A stretch of DNA of 12,748 nt from an uncultured Oscillospiraceae bacterium (GTDB lineage: Bacteria; Bacillota; Clostridia; Oscillospirales; Oscillospiraceae): positions 1 through 12,748 of the forward strand of contig CAJTYO010000072.1 in the NCBI GenBank assembly GCA_910584045.1, read 5' to 3'. Both the position numbers and the translations under genes were made by a program. The notes beneath the pieces were generated by a model. It did no database searches. It worked only from the letters and a program-made list of their open reading frames with translations, and had not been told where the DNA came from. Shown here piece after piece: positions 12,733-12,748 of this stretch; positions within the stretch are counted from its first letter, which is position 1, and every line of letters starts with the position of its first letter.

Positions 12733-12748
12733 ACGATTTGACAATCGT
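12733..12748. promoter_or_regulatory. Inverted repeat with TTGACA at the window edge
   Basis: ACGATT (12733-12738) and AATCGT (12743-12748) are perfect inverted repeats around TGAC. A consensus -35 TTGACA on the plus strand spans 12738-12743. A divergent promoter with an operator is possible, but the -10 would lie outside the window. Between 12620 and 12732 I see no gene or clear element. Confidence 0.3.

Noticed and set aside
1..12748. Phage, plasmid, defence system or biosynthetic gene cluster
   Set aside because: No integrase, transposase, replication protein, nuclease/toxin pair or synthase signature was found. The genes are ordinary chromosomal functions.

Overview
The window looks like a chromosomal segment of a high-GC anaerobic Firmicute, most likely an Oscillospiraceae relative (Flavonifractor/Oscillibacter-like). 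This placement is inference. It rests on the strongly GC-biased third codon positions, strong AGGAGG ribosome binding sites, sigma-A promoters with 17-bp spacers, and a gene set that includes a PadR regulator with an HAAS/DUF4097 partner, a TagO/WecB pair and an orotate-PRTase-like paralogue. No phage genes, transposase, tRNA, rRNA or CRISPR array is visible.

Layout. (1) 2-1054 (+): a 5'-truncated UPF0597/CyuA-type L-cysteine desulfidase or serine dehydratase-like enzyme, followed by a GC-rich hairpin. (2) 1180-3344 (+): a three-gene operon of padR, an HAAS-plus-DUF4097 protein and a small DUF4870-like membrane protein. It is driven by a near-consensus promoter whose -35 box lies inside a perfect inverted repeat, the likely PadR operator. 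(3) 7713-3510 (-): a four-gene operon of trpS, tagO/wecA, wecB and a membrane-anchored extracytoplasmic protein that probably starts at CTG. It ends at a strong hairpin. TagO makes undecaprenyl-PP-GlcNAc and WecB makes UDP-ManNAc, the two sugars of a teichoic acid linkage disaccharide. (4) 7714-8392: a roughly 680-bp stretch without a credible protein gene. It holds an orphan, near-perfect promoter, two related long hairpins and one copy of a dispersed repeat. (5) 8393-11182 (+): a Cache-type methyl-accepting chemotaxis protein and a non-canonical phosphoribosyltransferase with its own promoter. (6) 12619-11326 (-): a Sel1-repeat protein translationally coupled to a multi-pass membrane protein. 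The pair is driven by a perfect TTGACA-17-TATAAT promoter and ends in a perfect 21-bp hairpin.

Beyond the genes, the most interesting signal is a dispersed intergenic repeat present three times (3342-3480, 11179-11310, and inverted at 8078-8186). It starts with a hairpin that abuts or overlaps the stop codon of the preceding gene at two of the three sites. A second, unrelated pair of structured elements (7959-8005 and 8226-8284) shares an unpaired core sequence. Together with the orphan promoter, these make 7780-8390 the part of the window most likely to hold undescribed non-coding elements.
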